Source of the DNA: Mariannaea sp. PMI_226
Taxonomy: Eukaryota > Ascomycota > Sordariomycetes > Hypocreales > Nectriaceae
NCBI GenBank assembly: GCA_024336345.1
Contig: JANFOG010000001.1
Span: forward strand, 62,001 to 126,000
Direction: 5' to 3'
DNA: 64,000 nucleotides
Positions 46,525 to 58,078 of the stretch are shown one piece after another. Under the pieces are notes generated by a model. That model ran no database searches and was not told the origin of the DNA. It saw nothing but the letters and a program-made list of their open reading frames with translations. Position numbers and translations under genes: made by a program. Each line of letters begins with the position of its first letter. Position 1 is the stretch's first letter.

Positions 46525-47772
46525 ATGTCACTTCTTAACCCTCCGTCCTTCTCGCAACTCAGCCGCACCAACAAGCGCAAGCTGCCACCCACAGCTTATG
46601 ATGGTTCATCCCAGCCTTCTTCCATACCTTACGGATCCAGCATCATCAACCCTCTCAGTCACTCCCCGGGCCTGGTCCGCCAATTTTTTGTCGCTGGCTT
46701 GGCAGTCACCGACGCGAACCCGGCTGATGTCATCCCGGATTTCCCGCATCGTGGGCTTGACAGAGACCCTGCTTCTAGTCGAGATGTCGAGCCTGACAGC
46801 GATGTGGATGGCTCAGGTGACGATAAGACCGCTGGTGGTCAGTCTGACAGGAACAAGCAGGTGAAGGAAAAGAAGGAAACGAAGACGAGGAAGATCAGAT
46901 CCGAGGCCAATGGCCGTGGTGACTATTACGAAGTTCTTTTGCAGTCCATCCATCATTTTCTCGACCAAGGCAATATTGGTAGAGCCGCGCGTGCATACGG
47001 GCTGCTGTTGCAACTCCGGCCAGGCGGGAAACCTGTTGATATTAAGCGTCACAATCTCTGGGCCATCGGCGCGGAAATCCTGATGCGCGAGGGCGAGCCC
47101 CCCGCTGATGGTCGAGAAGCCACTTCAGAAGAAGATCCGAACCGCGCAGGCATGAAGAGATGGGGCCGGGCAGAAAACATGAACAAGGTCAAGGCCTACT
47201 TCGACACTTTGATTTCATTGCATCCCTACGACTACAAACACCCACGTGCAATCTGCGCCGTGGACTTCTGGATAGCCATGCTCAGTTGTGAAATCTACAA
47301 CACTCACACAGAGCACGTCATGGGTCTGCACCGCGTTTCCGGAGAGGAAGCTATGGATATCTCTGACAACTTTGATCCCGATGAGGAACCCTGGTCGCAG
47401 ACGAACCAAAGGAAAGAAGAGCTCCGGTTGCGCGCTTCAGCTGCCATGCGTGCCATCACCAAGAGAATGGACGAGTTGATGCGGGAGCCTCCTTATTCCA
47501 AGAATGCGCACCTCCTGCGATTGCGGGCTATGGCGGCACTCTATGCTGCAGACCTGCTTGTGCCAGTAGCACAAGACTCGCAATCCAGCGCTCGAGACGT
47601 GCAAAGAGCGAGGCAGGCTGAGCAAAAAGTAGCCAGGGATATGCTGATAAGGATTGTCAATAACGGGGGCGAACTTGACGCCGCAGCAATGGCCGTTCTG
47701 AACGCACAGGATGAGAGCGAGCAAGATTCCACAATATCAGTATATTCATCTCTTCCCATCCGTGGACTATAA
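46525..47772 (+). CDS. RRN11: RNA polymerase I initiation factor Rrn11-like
   Basis: Intronless, 415 residues. It is probably the TPR-like subunit of the RNA polymerase I core factor (Rrn6-Rrn7-Rrn11) that recruits Pol I to rDNA promoters. The evidence is the Rrn11-type block YEVLLQSIHHFLDQGNIGRA / AYGLLLQLRP, followed by DIKRHNLWAIGAEILMREGE and KAYFDTLISLHPYDYKHPR. The N-terminus carries SRTNKRKL and an acidic/Lys-rich disordered part (about 85-130). It converges with EED, whose stop codon is only 5 bp away. Family assignment is from recalled sequence pattern; medium-high confidence. Confidence 0.75.
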   Translation: MSLLNPPSFSQLSRTNKRKLPPTAYDGSSQPSSIPYGSSIINPLSHSPGLVRQFFVAGLAVTDANPADVIPDFPHRGLDRDPASSRDVEPDSDVDGSGDDKTAGGQSDRNKQVKEKKETKTRKIRSEANGRGDYYEVLLQSIHHFLDQGNIGRAARAYGLLLQLRPGGKPVDIKRHNLWAIGAEILMREGEPPADGREATSEEDPNRAGMKRWGRAENMNKVKAYFDTLISLHPYDYKHPRAICAVDFWIAMLSCEIYNTHTEHVMGLHRVSGEEAMDISDNFDPDEEPWSQTNQRKEELRLRASAAMRAITKRMDELMREPPYSKNAHLLRLRAMAALYAADLLVPVAQDSQSSARDVQRARQAEQKVARDMLIRIVNNGGELDAAAMAVLNAQDESEQDSTISVYSSLPIRGL

Positions 47773-47777
47773 TCAAT

Positions 47778-49929
47778 CTACACAAAGCTCGTAGCATGAA
47801 CGGGCTTGGGCGCTTTTGGCGGGATTTTCTTAGCCCACCGCTGGAATACCATGGCCTGATTATCACTTCCAACAACAACACACCATTCGCCTCCGGGACT
47901 CCATGCCGCCTGGCGTCCGACAAAGTTGGCTGTCGAGGGCTCAATCTTGTGCGGGTGAAGAGCCTTGTGCGGATTGTCCAAGCTGTATTTGTCCGCCCAG
48001 GACTGTAGCGTCTCAGCGCTGAATTCCTTGGGCTCGTCGCGCCGTTTAACCTCTTCACCAGTCTGGCTTGGAGCAGGTGATTCTGTGCCCACTACAGGCT
48101 GCCGAGGTTTCCCAGCGGTTTCCCTTTGGCGGTGCTGCACCGGTCGGAGCCATGATGGCCGGGGGGGAAGGGCTTCCTCATATCGTGTTTTCGGAGCTGC
48201 TGTATAAATTCGCTGTATATGCTCAGCCGCTTCAAGTCCCAGAAAAATATATTCCCCCCAGCATTACAGAATGCGAGGACAGGATGCTGGTCTGGTACAA
48301 AGTGCAGCTTGAATCGCATGAAGAATTGCACTCCACAGTTCGGAGTCTGGAAGTTCAATATACGTGTGTACTGAGCTGGACATTGCGGGGAGATGGTAGG
48401 GACAAAGGCTGAGCGCGTCAACCGGGCCGTGTCGTGCTTAGTTGACACGCCGCCTTGGGTGTTCTGCTGCGAATTCGGGATGACCGTTTGAGGGGTTGGT
48501 GCTATGGTCTCGGAAGGTGGCGGGCCATCCGAAGAGAATCCCTCGATCCTCCACAGAGCGATGACATTATCATGACAAGCTCTTGAAAGGATCAAATCTC
48601 CATAGAAGGCCACACTATACAAGTATCAGTCTATGTGATGTCGTTCATCTATTTGAGACGGCGACATACCAGTCGACAATGCCACTGTGAACTGCTGAGG
48701 TTGAGAAATGGGGGTAATGGACCCGAAGAGGCACAGAGATGGGTTCAGTTGGCAGATCGGGAAGCGTCCACTAATCAGTATTAGCAACATCCGGTAATTA
48801 ACTTGTTACTATGCTTCTCACTAGGTTCACAATCTGATCATGTCCCCCAGATAGAATGAATCGACCACTATCGTGGAATGCCTATATAACATTATTGTGA
48901 GTAGATTATAAATAATATTAGTTTGCGAATATATTGTGACAAAAACGAGCTTACAACACTGAGAAGAGTGGAAGAGTGACCTTCACCTGCGAGAATGCAG
49001 AGACATGGCCTCTCTTGGTGTTTTGGATCAATGCTCCAAATGCGAACGCTCGTATCATCTGAGGCAGACGCGATGATGGACGGGTTGACAGGGTTGGTTG
49101 CCAAATCATTTACATCCTACCACATGTTAGAAACGACCGGACCCAGGACAATCGTTTGAAAAAGTCCAACTTACACTTCCGTGTCCAGAGAAACACTTTC
49201 AAGCAGGATATAATGAGCATCTGAGTGTCAAGAATAATATGGAACGGGGGCCCTACTCTGAATAGCTTTCCCTCCAGCACATCGTATATCTTGACCTTGG
49301 CATCAACCCCGCCAATGCAAATGAGTGGTCTGCCGGATACTGGGTCCTTGGTCCAAGTACAACAACAAGCAGAGGCTTCGGCCTGATGTGAGTGTTAGCT
49401 CGACTTTCTGAGGGTACTTGCCATTCGGTCACATACGTCGTCATCTCTTATAATGCCAATGATCTCACAGGGGTTAGCCTCGCCAGAGGTATGAGATATC
49501 CTACATAATACAACCTAATCAGGAGTCAGAGATCAGAGCACGCCAGTGAGAAGTTGGGGACAGAGGAAACTGACATGCTTCTTGCTGACGGCAGCAAAGA
49601 TTGGATCGCAATCTAGGGGCTGGTAGGGGCAGAATTTGACATCAAAGAACTCTGAACATCAAGGAAGCAAAGAGCAGAGTTAGAAAAATGTTGAATGTTG
49701 CTTGCATCTACTTGAGGTTGGAGACAGTGAAGGAAAGGAAACCAGGAGTAGGTATGTACCTGCAACATCATCGTCATTCTCAAGGTATGGCGTGTCATCC
49801 TGCGAAATGAAGCATGCTTGGTTAACCTTTGAACGAGTGAAGCCAAGAGACAGATATTGCACCCACTTGGAAACCAAATGAGACTCTCAGTCTCGGAAGC
49901 TCAGAGGCGGGATCGTCGTAAGTGGCCAT
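47778..49929 (-). CDS. eed: Polycomb protein EED homologue (WD40), frame broken as assembled
   Basis: WD40 subunit of PRC2 (H3K27 methylation). Ten exons: 49929-49867, 49799-49760, 49651-49575, 49514-49437, 49382-49257, 49195-49175 (21-nt microexon), 49116-48955, 48881-48822, 48770-48670 and 48614 onwards. Key blocks are VKIYDVLEGKL, GHGSDVNDLATNPVNPSIIASASDDTSVRIW, GGHDQIVNLWTLPDLP and YGDLILSRACHDNVIALWRIEGF. As written, exon 10 ends early at 48092, giving 416 residues. The family's C-terminal block (RPSWLRPVQHR ... FVGRQAAWSPGGEWCVVVG) lies in another frame down to 47778. The frames would join if the G7 run at 48161-48167 were one base longer, giving about 521 residues. This is either a homopolymer indel in the assembly or a real frameshift that removes the last propeller blade. 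The gene is convergent with RRN11. Confidence 0.88.
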
Positions 49930-50989
49930 AATGACTATAGAGCAAGTACTACGTCTCTTCAATCAGACTTGGAGTGGAGAGCCATTTAAGGGTAAGCTGA
50001 GGAAAATCAAATAACTTTAGCAACCCTAGGTTATTGATTTGATTGACTGCCGGGGGGGGGTGGTGGTGGTGGTGTAGGCGAGTCAGGCGTGCTTAACCAT
50101 AGGTGAGTGGAGGATTTGTTGAGGCGCCCGGATACCCAGAGCAGTTGAGGCTAATGCTCTATGGACGGTAATTGTAGCATGTGCTTTAGGCGGCGGTATC
50201 GAATGTTAGGTGGTAGACGTTGCGACTACGTACAGAATCGTGATGGTGGTTGTGAAAAGATGGCTCGCTTTTGGAATCTGGGTGCTTTGCGGTCCAAGGT
50301 ACCTGGGCCTGTGCCTTGTTTGGTGGTAATTAAGAAGGAGGCCACGCCTTGTACCTGGCTCTAGCGTGTTCTTGACTCGCAGTACGTACCATGAATACTT
50401 GTGCGGGGGGAGCAGGGGAGCAGTGGAGCAGGGAGCAAGTCGTGCCTTACCACGGCGCTGCGTAAGGGAGGTTACTTACAAAGTAACATTACGCAGTACT
50501 ACAGTAAATCCCAGTCAGGTGCGCTGTGACCCCTAGTGGGCAAGTTCAATCCGTCCCAGCTGCCTCCCCCGTCAGCAGCTGGACAGCCTGGGTGCCAAGC
50601 GATTGCTTGCCAATCGCCGGTCAGTCACCACCGTATCTGTGTGTAGTCGTAGGTACCTAAATAGTGCTGTGCTGTACCTACTGTACCTACTGTGGCTCCT
50701 GTACCAACGTTACCTTTAGGTATTGGTGTGCGTGCTTGTGTGTGTTTTGGATGGGCTCAGAGAGTGGAGTTGGGAGCCGTAATTGACAGAACCCAAACTT
50801 GACTCAAAGGTGACAAGTGCGCCTGCCAGAGTCATGCCCGATCCCGCGTCCTGCGATCCATCCAATTACACCAACACCTCGAGGAGACAAACTCATGGAT
50901 ATTTGATGCCTACACTATGGAGAATGTGAACATTCCCATATTCGCCTGCCCTCCAGCCGCAAATTCTCCATACAACATAATTTATCGTC

Positions 50990-51010
50990 TTTTTTTTTTT
51001 TTTTTTTTTT
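50990..51010. repeat. Poly-T tract (21 nt)
   Basis: Uninterrupted T run in the EED-PAS intergenic space. Confidence 0.9.
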
Positions 51011-51190
51011 CCTCCAACCCCATCAGGGGGACAACTCAGCTGATGTCTGGAAGAGAAGTCATTCATAGTTCAATTCAACCTATACAGACGGAATCAGTAA
51101 ATGGCTGTGGTTATCATTCCTTATTTTCTATAGCATGTGTCAATTCTTCCCTTGTCTAAGGTATATAGATGTGAATGCATCCTCTGTCTT

Positions 51191-51192
51191 TT

Positions 51193-51231
<39 letters not shown>

Positions 51232-51260
51232 ATGTATGTACGTGTGTACGTGTGTGTTTT
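51191..51260. repeat. Compound (CT)n(GT)n microsatellite
   Basis: About 11 CT units run directly into about 8 GT units, then a degenerate TATG/CGTGTG stretch. The alternating purine-pyrimidine GT part could adopt unusual DNA structure. Confidence 0.9.
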
Positions 51261-54200
51261 CCCACGCTGTTATTTATTAGCTTTCTTTCTGGGTAGGGGG
51301 GGAAAGCGGAGGATGCGTGTTCCAGTTGGCTTGGTCCTCCTGCAAATGCATCTGTCTACAAGTGGTTGATGTTTGGGATGAGCGTGGTTAAACGCCCGTA
51401 CTCTTGCACGGACTCCCGCATCCTACAAAGGCATTTCCAGAACGCCAGAGATCGTTGCATGTACCCATTGACTGCAGATTCTTAAATCGCCGACACACAC
51501 TCCCACCCCGACTCCCCGACACATCGCCCACCCTGAGGGGAAAAAAAACTGCCCCTCCACAACCTCTCTCTCTCCCGATCTCGACATGCAGCTCCCCTCG
51601 TTGGGATCGGAGTCTCCCCATGAGCCAGACCAGGACCCCCCGGACTTGATGGGCTTGATGGTGGCCAGCATGACACCCACTATCCAACGATGATACTGTA
51701 CAACATCCCGAGTGCTGCACCCCTGGGGATAACTGGGACCACAGAAAACTCTGCATTCACTTCTTTCTACCTATCTGTACTGTTGAGTAAGTTGACGGGA
51801 AGTGGATTGCGGTCGAAGTTCCATTGCAGTAGCACATATTCAGATGATGATGGGTACATACGTACGATAGTAACTATTGCACCATCCCACTCCCTCAACC
51901 CTTTTACATGATGCAGCGGCCGGCAAGATTCCCACTTCATTTTAACTACTGGCGAGATGGACTGCTACTGCTGTCAACTGACCTTTCTTAATGGGAACTA
52001 TGCCAAGATTTGACCTCTCTTACATAGTACATGAATTCAATGCGTGGGAATTCTATAGTACATAGTTATTTCCATTATCAACGTCCCTATTTGCATTACG
52101 CGACCCTGGGTACTGTCTTATAATGGATTCACAATAACTCGCCCAGATTTCCCCAAGTATCTTAGGCCCTACTCCATATTTCATGTCTACTTGCTGGTAG
52201 TGGAGCTCAAACAGCCATAAACGGTCCTAGTTGTCGTTCGCTGTCGTCTATCGCAATTCCATTCTCATAGGTACAGTGGTTCAGACGAAAAGCCTGTGAG
52301 TGAGTGGACCCTTTTGCAGACATGTGTTCAAGACAAGAGATACCAACCCGTATTGCCACTTGCTGCCTCACCGTAGATTCCAGCGACTCATGCATAAAAT
52401 ACAGCATTATGCTCCCTTGACGGATGGTGTAATGTACAAAGAGCATGACTCTGCGTAGTACTATGTAAGCCTTTTGATGTGGGAAATAAACAAGATATAC
52501 CCAGAACTGCGTTACGTGCCAAATTAGAACTGGTAGTTGCAAGGTGAGCTAGAGGGAGCGAATCCGAACCCGCTTGTCCGAGTGGCCACCAAGGCTTGTG
52601 GGACAAGCCACCCGTCCTTCAGTGTTGCTGGTGTATGACCCCTGCTCTGGAACCCTTGAAAGAACAGGGGTGCCTCAAGCACCATCTCTCTTGATGTGTG
52701 CTACAGTACCTACTCTATAGGTACCGTACCATACCTTGGGCGAATCTGACGTAGTGGAGTATCTCATCAATGGGGTTGTTCAGTTGGGAGCTGGGATAGA
52801 CATTCTTCTTCACAAAGGTATTTTGCGTTGAATACCTTGGGGATGAGAGTTAGATGATGTGCATATGCTTTATGGAATAGATAGAGAAAATTGTTACAAA
52901 ATATTTGGTAGTGAGCTATCTGAGATTATTTTTTTGAGCTACAAACTCGGGAGTGATATATCGCGTTAGGTATCCTCGGTTTGCTTTCACGGCAAGCCAC
53001 TGCCATCCATGTATGATATTTTCCCATTATTCCAGTCTCTGCCTGCCGCAAGGATTCGCGACCAGAAATGTCGATTTGTTTTTTTTTCTTCTCACTTTAT
53101 TTCTCCCCTCTTGTTCCGTATCTATCTAGCCTAAGTCCCGGAATAGACACTGTATGAAGTACTGTACAAGCTACTTGAGTATGACCCATTGATGATTGTT
53201 TTCTTCCTCCAGGACCTACTATGTAGGTATCTATCCATGACTTGCATGGTTCCGCCCTCTCATAAAAGTCAACGTCATTGTTTCGTCTCCCCGCGAAGGC
53301 CTGCAGCTCAAGTAAAACTCTGACAACGGTTTACCTGAATCTAGCGCCTTTTGCTTCTTTCTGCCGGTCTCTCCATTATTAATAAGCTTCCCAATTTTGT
53401 CCTCGTTCGTATCATGGGCTCTAAATACACTCTCAGCTTTGTGTTGTTTTAATTATTTGACGTTACTTCCCCCACCCACCTCTTTTTTTTTTCTTCCTTT
53501 CTTTTTCCAACCCTTGTCGCAGTCATCCTGTACACTCCATCACCCTGTCTTTTCCTGTTGAGAGGAGGAGAGAGGGGGGAGGCGTTTATGGCTTGCTGGC
53601 TGGCATGCAAGCAACTCTTGACTCAAACGCATCGTGCATCCGAAAGATATCGGGCGACCCATTGCGTATTTCTTTTTCTTCTATTCCCCTGCTACTCTTC
53701 TTCTCTACCATGTCGCTTCCTTATTGGTTTTTGGAAAGGTGGTTTGTAGATGGTGTTGATCTCGCAGGTTGGACTACCTGCTGTGTGTTGATGTAGGTGA
53801 CCTATCTATCTTGTTCGTGTCATTTTACAGTACAAATGCTGTCAGTGGGTAGCGCCCCCTTCCCCCCATGTCCTTCGAATAAAGATGCTTGACGTTGATC
53901 CCTCCCATATTTCCATGTGCATAATCTTAGATGTGAAGCAATAACTCGCAAGGGAGGGAGGGTATCAGCAAATGTCTGGGGCGAAATGGTGTGCGACCTC
54001 GACTTGGGGTTGCCATGCATATTTCCGCAACCGCAATCTCCCTCAAATCCCTACTTTGCCATGGCTCAGATTCTATCCTGTTCGTTTAGTCGGTTGATTG
54101 TTCTGGCCCTGATATTATTGATCGTGGCACTGTGCAAGGTACAGAGGAACTACCTCCATTGCCTTGGGATGGTACCTGACTACCTTACCTTACTCCGTCT

Positions 54201-54579
54201 GTACTTGCAGCTCGCTCAGCAGCCAACAAGCAAGGCTGGACCGCCTGCCTGTCCTGATATAACTTCCATATCATCATCTCCGGGTCCACAGAATCACTCC
54301 CAATTACTCCGTACCTTACCTATCTTACCCTACTTCTGCTCTACTCCCCTCCCGGGAGCTGCCCAGAACCTCACTCTTGTCTCATCTCCCCTGCTTGATG
54401 CCGTGCCTTATTAACATCCTCTCTTCCCATGACTTGTCATTACCAATCGTGCACCCTTCGTTATCAGTGTTCCACCACCACCACCATTTCTCCCGACTTG
54501 CCGAGACATCGGTACATTACAACAACTGGGGCCCATTCATGCTCCATCTACTTGACCTAGAAGTCAAGCTCCCTTATTA

Positions 54580-54665
54580 TTACACTGCTGCTGCTGCTAC
54601 TACTCTTACTACTGCTATTCCTCGTCCTCTCCCTCCTCTTCTTCCCACTGCTACTGCTGCTACTA
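54580..54665. repeat. Imperfect CTG/CTA trinucleotide tract
   Basis: Degenerate CTG, CTA and CTC units in two blocks (54583-54617 and 54650-54668), about 500 bp upstream of the PAS-protein ATG, probably in the leader. Confidence 0.7.
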
Positions 54666-55162
54666 CCTTTTCAACATCTTCTCGTCTTGCAACGAAAGTG
54701 ATCATCAAGATCGACCAACCGCAAAGCGCGACCATCGATCACTAATCTCTCTCATACTGGTGATTCGATTTCTCCGCTATAGTTTGGTCATCTTCCCCGC
54801 GCCTCCCGTGCACGACCCTTGGCCATACCCCCTGTCACCTCGACGATTTCTTCTCGCCCTGTGCATCCAGGCTGGCCCAGCACTTCCAAAGAACGAGGTG
54901 AAAGTGTCCCACTGGGGAGGGAGCAGTTAACGGTCTCTGAAGTAGCTTCGACCATCTCCCACCCACTTAGATGAGCCTCTTCCCAATACCTCCATTCTCC
55001 ACGCCAGGTCTTGTTCTTATTTTACTCTACTCATATCTTATCGGCCTTGGGGTTGAATTGAACGAATATCCTCTGTCCTAGTCATCACCTCCTATCCTTC
55101 GTGTCAACTGAACTGGTTTCCCGTGTATGCATCTTGGAGTACTTTGCTTCCTCCTTATCTCG

Positions 55163-57268
55163 ATGGAGCAGACGTTCATGACTATACACAGTGAGTGCTG
55201 CCATCTCCCCCTTACCATGATTTCTCAACGATTGACCATATAATCAAGATTTGACCCCGGATGCCAATATTCTGTTTGCATCCGAGTCAATTGTTGATAT
55301 CCTCGGGTATACTCCACAAGAGGTCCGTGGAAGGTCAAGCTTCGATTACTTCCACCCAGATGAAGTGCCCTTTGCACGTTCTGTTCACAGCCGAGGGGTT
55401 CTTCTCGACAAGGCTGCAGTACTCCACTATGCCCGTATTCTCTCACGCGATGGTCGATGGATAAGTTGTGAGTGTTGCTTCACCATCGTTCACGACGTTC
55501 TCGTCGCATGCACGAGTATCTATCGGCAGGGTGAAAAGAGTGAAAGTACGCCATACCACAGATTCCCTCCAAACTCATTTATCATATGCCGAGGCTGACC
55601 CGATGCATAGGGCGCGCTTTTGAAGCACCCCAAATCCGGCGACTATTCTCCTGCTCGCCAAGAGATCCTCGTTACCACATGTTGGAGCATTTGTCCCCAA
55701 AGTTCAAGATGCCACCGACGGAACGTGAACCCCGAGCCGCACTCATTCTTAATCGATTCACTCGCACACTTACTGTCATGTTTGCCACAGAGGCAATTGG
55801 CGCCATCCTCGGTGTACCAGCCAATCACATTCTCCACAAGAGTTTCTACGAGTGTATCCAGGAAAGCTGCCTCGATGATGCCTTGAAATGCCTCGAGAGC
55901 GCAAAGGCTAACGACTCAATCGCTTATCTCCGCTTCTGGTCTAGAGACCCTCGCCGACCAGAGGATTTCGAAGAAATTGAGGAACCGAGGGACGATCATA
56001 GCCAGCATGCTGAGAATGAGTATGAGCAAGATAATAACTTCAGTTACAGCAGTGACGCTCCCTATATGCCTTCGGGAAACGAGGACGTCACGGAGCGGTT
56101 ACGATCTTGTATCAGGGAGTGTGCCCAGTCAAATCAGCGATCTTTAGAATCTGAAGGTAGTGATGTTCGCTTCCAGGAGCACGAAGACGAGAAGACCCCG
56201 CCAAAACGATCTAGCCTTCCGATCGAAATGGACCCTGATGTCGAGATGGGTGATACTCTAATGCCACTGTTGATACCCCCGACACCTGCACAACCGGCAA
56301 TACCACCAATTCCATCGTCCATCGGGACAGGCGCTTCCCACAATTCTACACCCTGGTCGTCATCTACATCAACAACCTGTGCTAGTTCGACAACGCAAAG
56401 GATGCCTCACAACACAACGCGCCACTTAGCCTCATCAGTCGAGCTAGAAGCTGTCGTCTCTTGCACGTCGGATGGTCTGGTTGTTATTCTCCGCCGGGCT
56501 AGGCCGCCAATCCCGGACCTACGCCCCCCCCTCATTCCGTTTGTGTTTGACAATGGCCTTTTTGCGGCACCTTGGGGACAGCAGCCAATTCGTCCTCATT
56601 ACTCACCCGAAATCTTATACAATTTCCGACCCCCATATTTACCCCAACACATGCCATTGCGAGAAAACATCAAGGCTTCTGGGGGGCCACCACTTGATCA
56701 ACTGATGAAATCAATCCGGGATGTTGCGGTTTTTGCTTGGGCTGTTGTTGGAATCAATGGAAACCTGGCATCGTACAGCCGTGGATGTCCCATGGGCGAG
56801 TCACAACCTCCGGACGGGCTTCCCATCTGGGATCCCGCAGGTACGCGATCGTCAGACATAGACCCTAAAACCGAGACACAACAACACCATTTGAATTGTG
56901 ATCATCGTGAAACAATGTCTTCCGATTGTTCTCAACCGAGCTTAGGAGCCTATGTTGATGGAGATTCAATGACTTTTCAGCCAAGTCTATCGGACCAGGA
57001 TAAATTCACCATCAGAAACGGAAACCAATGGCCGTCGCGGACACCACCACGAACACCACACTGGCTGCGCCGTCACTATCAACCCTACCTACCGACTCAA
57101 CATAACGATGATCCACTTACACGCCACCCCATGACCCAGTCTGGCCAGCTGAGCTCTTTTGCGCTATATCCCCCAACCAGATGGTATGATGGAACTAACT
57201 CATCTGGAAGTTTTTGGCCAATCCCTTCGCCTGGGCAAGATCCAGCCCGCTTCCATTATCCTTTGTAA
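55163..57268 (+). CDS. Twin-PAS-domain protein of unknown function
   Basis: Three exons, 55163-55190, 55249-55545 and 55611-57268, with introns of 58 and 65 bp, give 660 residues. The N-terminus MEQTFMTIHNLTPDANILFA leads into PAS domain 1 (about 10-110: DILGYTPQEVRGRSSFDYFHPDE). PAS domain 2 lies at about 150-230 (ALILNRFTRTLTVMFATEAIGAILGVPAN ... SFYECIQESCLDDALKCLE). An acidic linker and a long Pro/Ser-rich region follow, ending in QDPARFHYPL. I see no zinc finger, bZIP, kinase or LOV cysteine motif (GXNCRFLQ). It resembles a conserved filamentous-fungal PAS family sometimes labelled white-collar-like, but DNA binding is not supported. An upstream in-frame Met (55127) is possible; the one used matches the family N-terminus I remember. 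Confidence 0.8.
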
Positions 57269-58078
57269 TCTTGATGATGTCACTGATATCATACCCAGAT
57301 CACTTGTTTTCGAGATGTTACCAGAGAGAGAGAGAGGGAAAGGACGCCTTATGAGTGATGAATTGGACACAATAAGGACCTAACTGTACTAGACGTGTTG
57401 GTTCATGAGCACATTGTATGAGAATGGAGCAAGGAAAGAAAAGGAATCTCAATGCATTTGATTGTTTGATGAGAACCTGTGTTAGGTCTGAGATACCCCC
57501 CCCCCGCTACTTCTAGCGATAGTAAATAATTTGTTGTACTTATCAATGCTGGGAACAATTTTTTAATAATTTTCTTCTGGCTATCAATTGGATAGGTAGC
57601 AAAGAAATCAAATTATATAACATGTTTATTATATATATATATATATTCAGTTTGTCTCTTTCTTAATAGAACACTGAGCCAAGTGAGTTGATGAGGTAGA
57701 GGAACGGTTTGGGCAGCTGAGTGCAAGAGTGCATGCGATTGGCTGCACTGGTCACAAGCCAGCACCACTGTGCACCATATGAGCCGCTTCCCAATCAGAA
57801 AGCTTGGACCATGTCAGATGGGACCAGGGTCTGGAGAGGCAACCGTGGAGGTTTCATAGCTGGGACTCTCTGCGCCCAAAATACCTACGTCAGCTTTGAT
57901 TCTGTTCAAACAATATCCCCCCTCCCCATCAGAACTCCAGGATTGCCCGACGAGCCTGATCCTTGAGCGGCGACGAGGACCAACAAACCGAGATTCCCGA
58001 TATCGACCACTCGATAATAAACCCCTTCCCCCACGAAAAGGCAACCTTCAGCCCCTTTCGCAGGACCTCTGCACCAAC
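57269..58078. other. Intergenic: PAS-gene 3' UTR and YIP4 promoter
   Basis: About 800 bp, AT-rich around 57520-57660 with a (TA)n tract (57629-57648) and a C-run near 57500. No gene is supported. Confidence 0.5.

Larger units (their letters stand above)
49930..55162. other. 5.2-kb intergenic region between EED and the PAS gene
   Basis: The longest gene-poor stretch in the window. It contains GGTGGT and G-runs (50050-50074), GGTACCTA motifs (50651-50712, 52709-52736), a T21 run (50990-51010), a CT/GT microsatellite (51191-51260), a competing-hairpin element (52572-52609), CCACCA (54468-54485) and CTGCTA (54583-54665) tracts, and long C/T-rich DNA leading to the PAS gene. Open frames at 52207-52542 (-), 53917-54414 (+) and 54377-54745 (+) show no recognisable domains. 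Much of it may be promoter, long leader or non-coding RNA for the PAS gene. Confidence 0.5.

Noticed and set aside
48094..48414. Plus-strand open frame 48068-48412 opposite EED
   Set aside because: Antisense shadow of the EED last exon, no independent support.
52207..52542. 111-codon minus-strand open frame in the 5.2-kb spacer
   Set aside because: Composition and content give no family, and neighbouring frames are equally open; likely chance.
52570..52640. tRNA-Ser-like string (TCCGAGTGGCC...AAGGC)
   Set aside because: The rest of the cloverleaf and the T-arm sequence GGTTCGAATCC are missing; hairpins pair differently.
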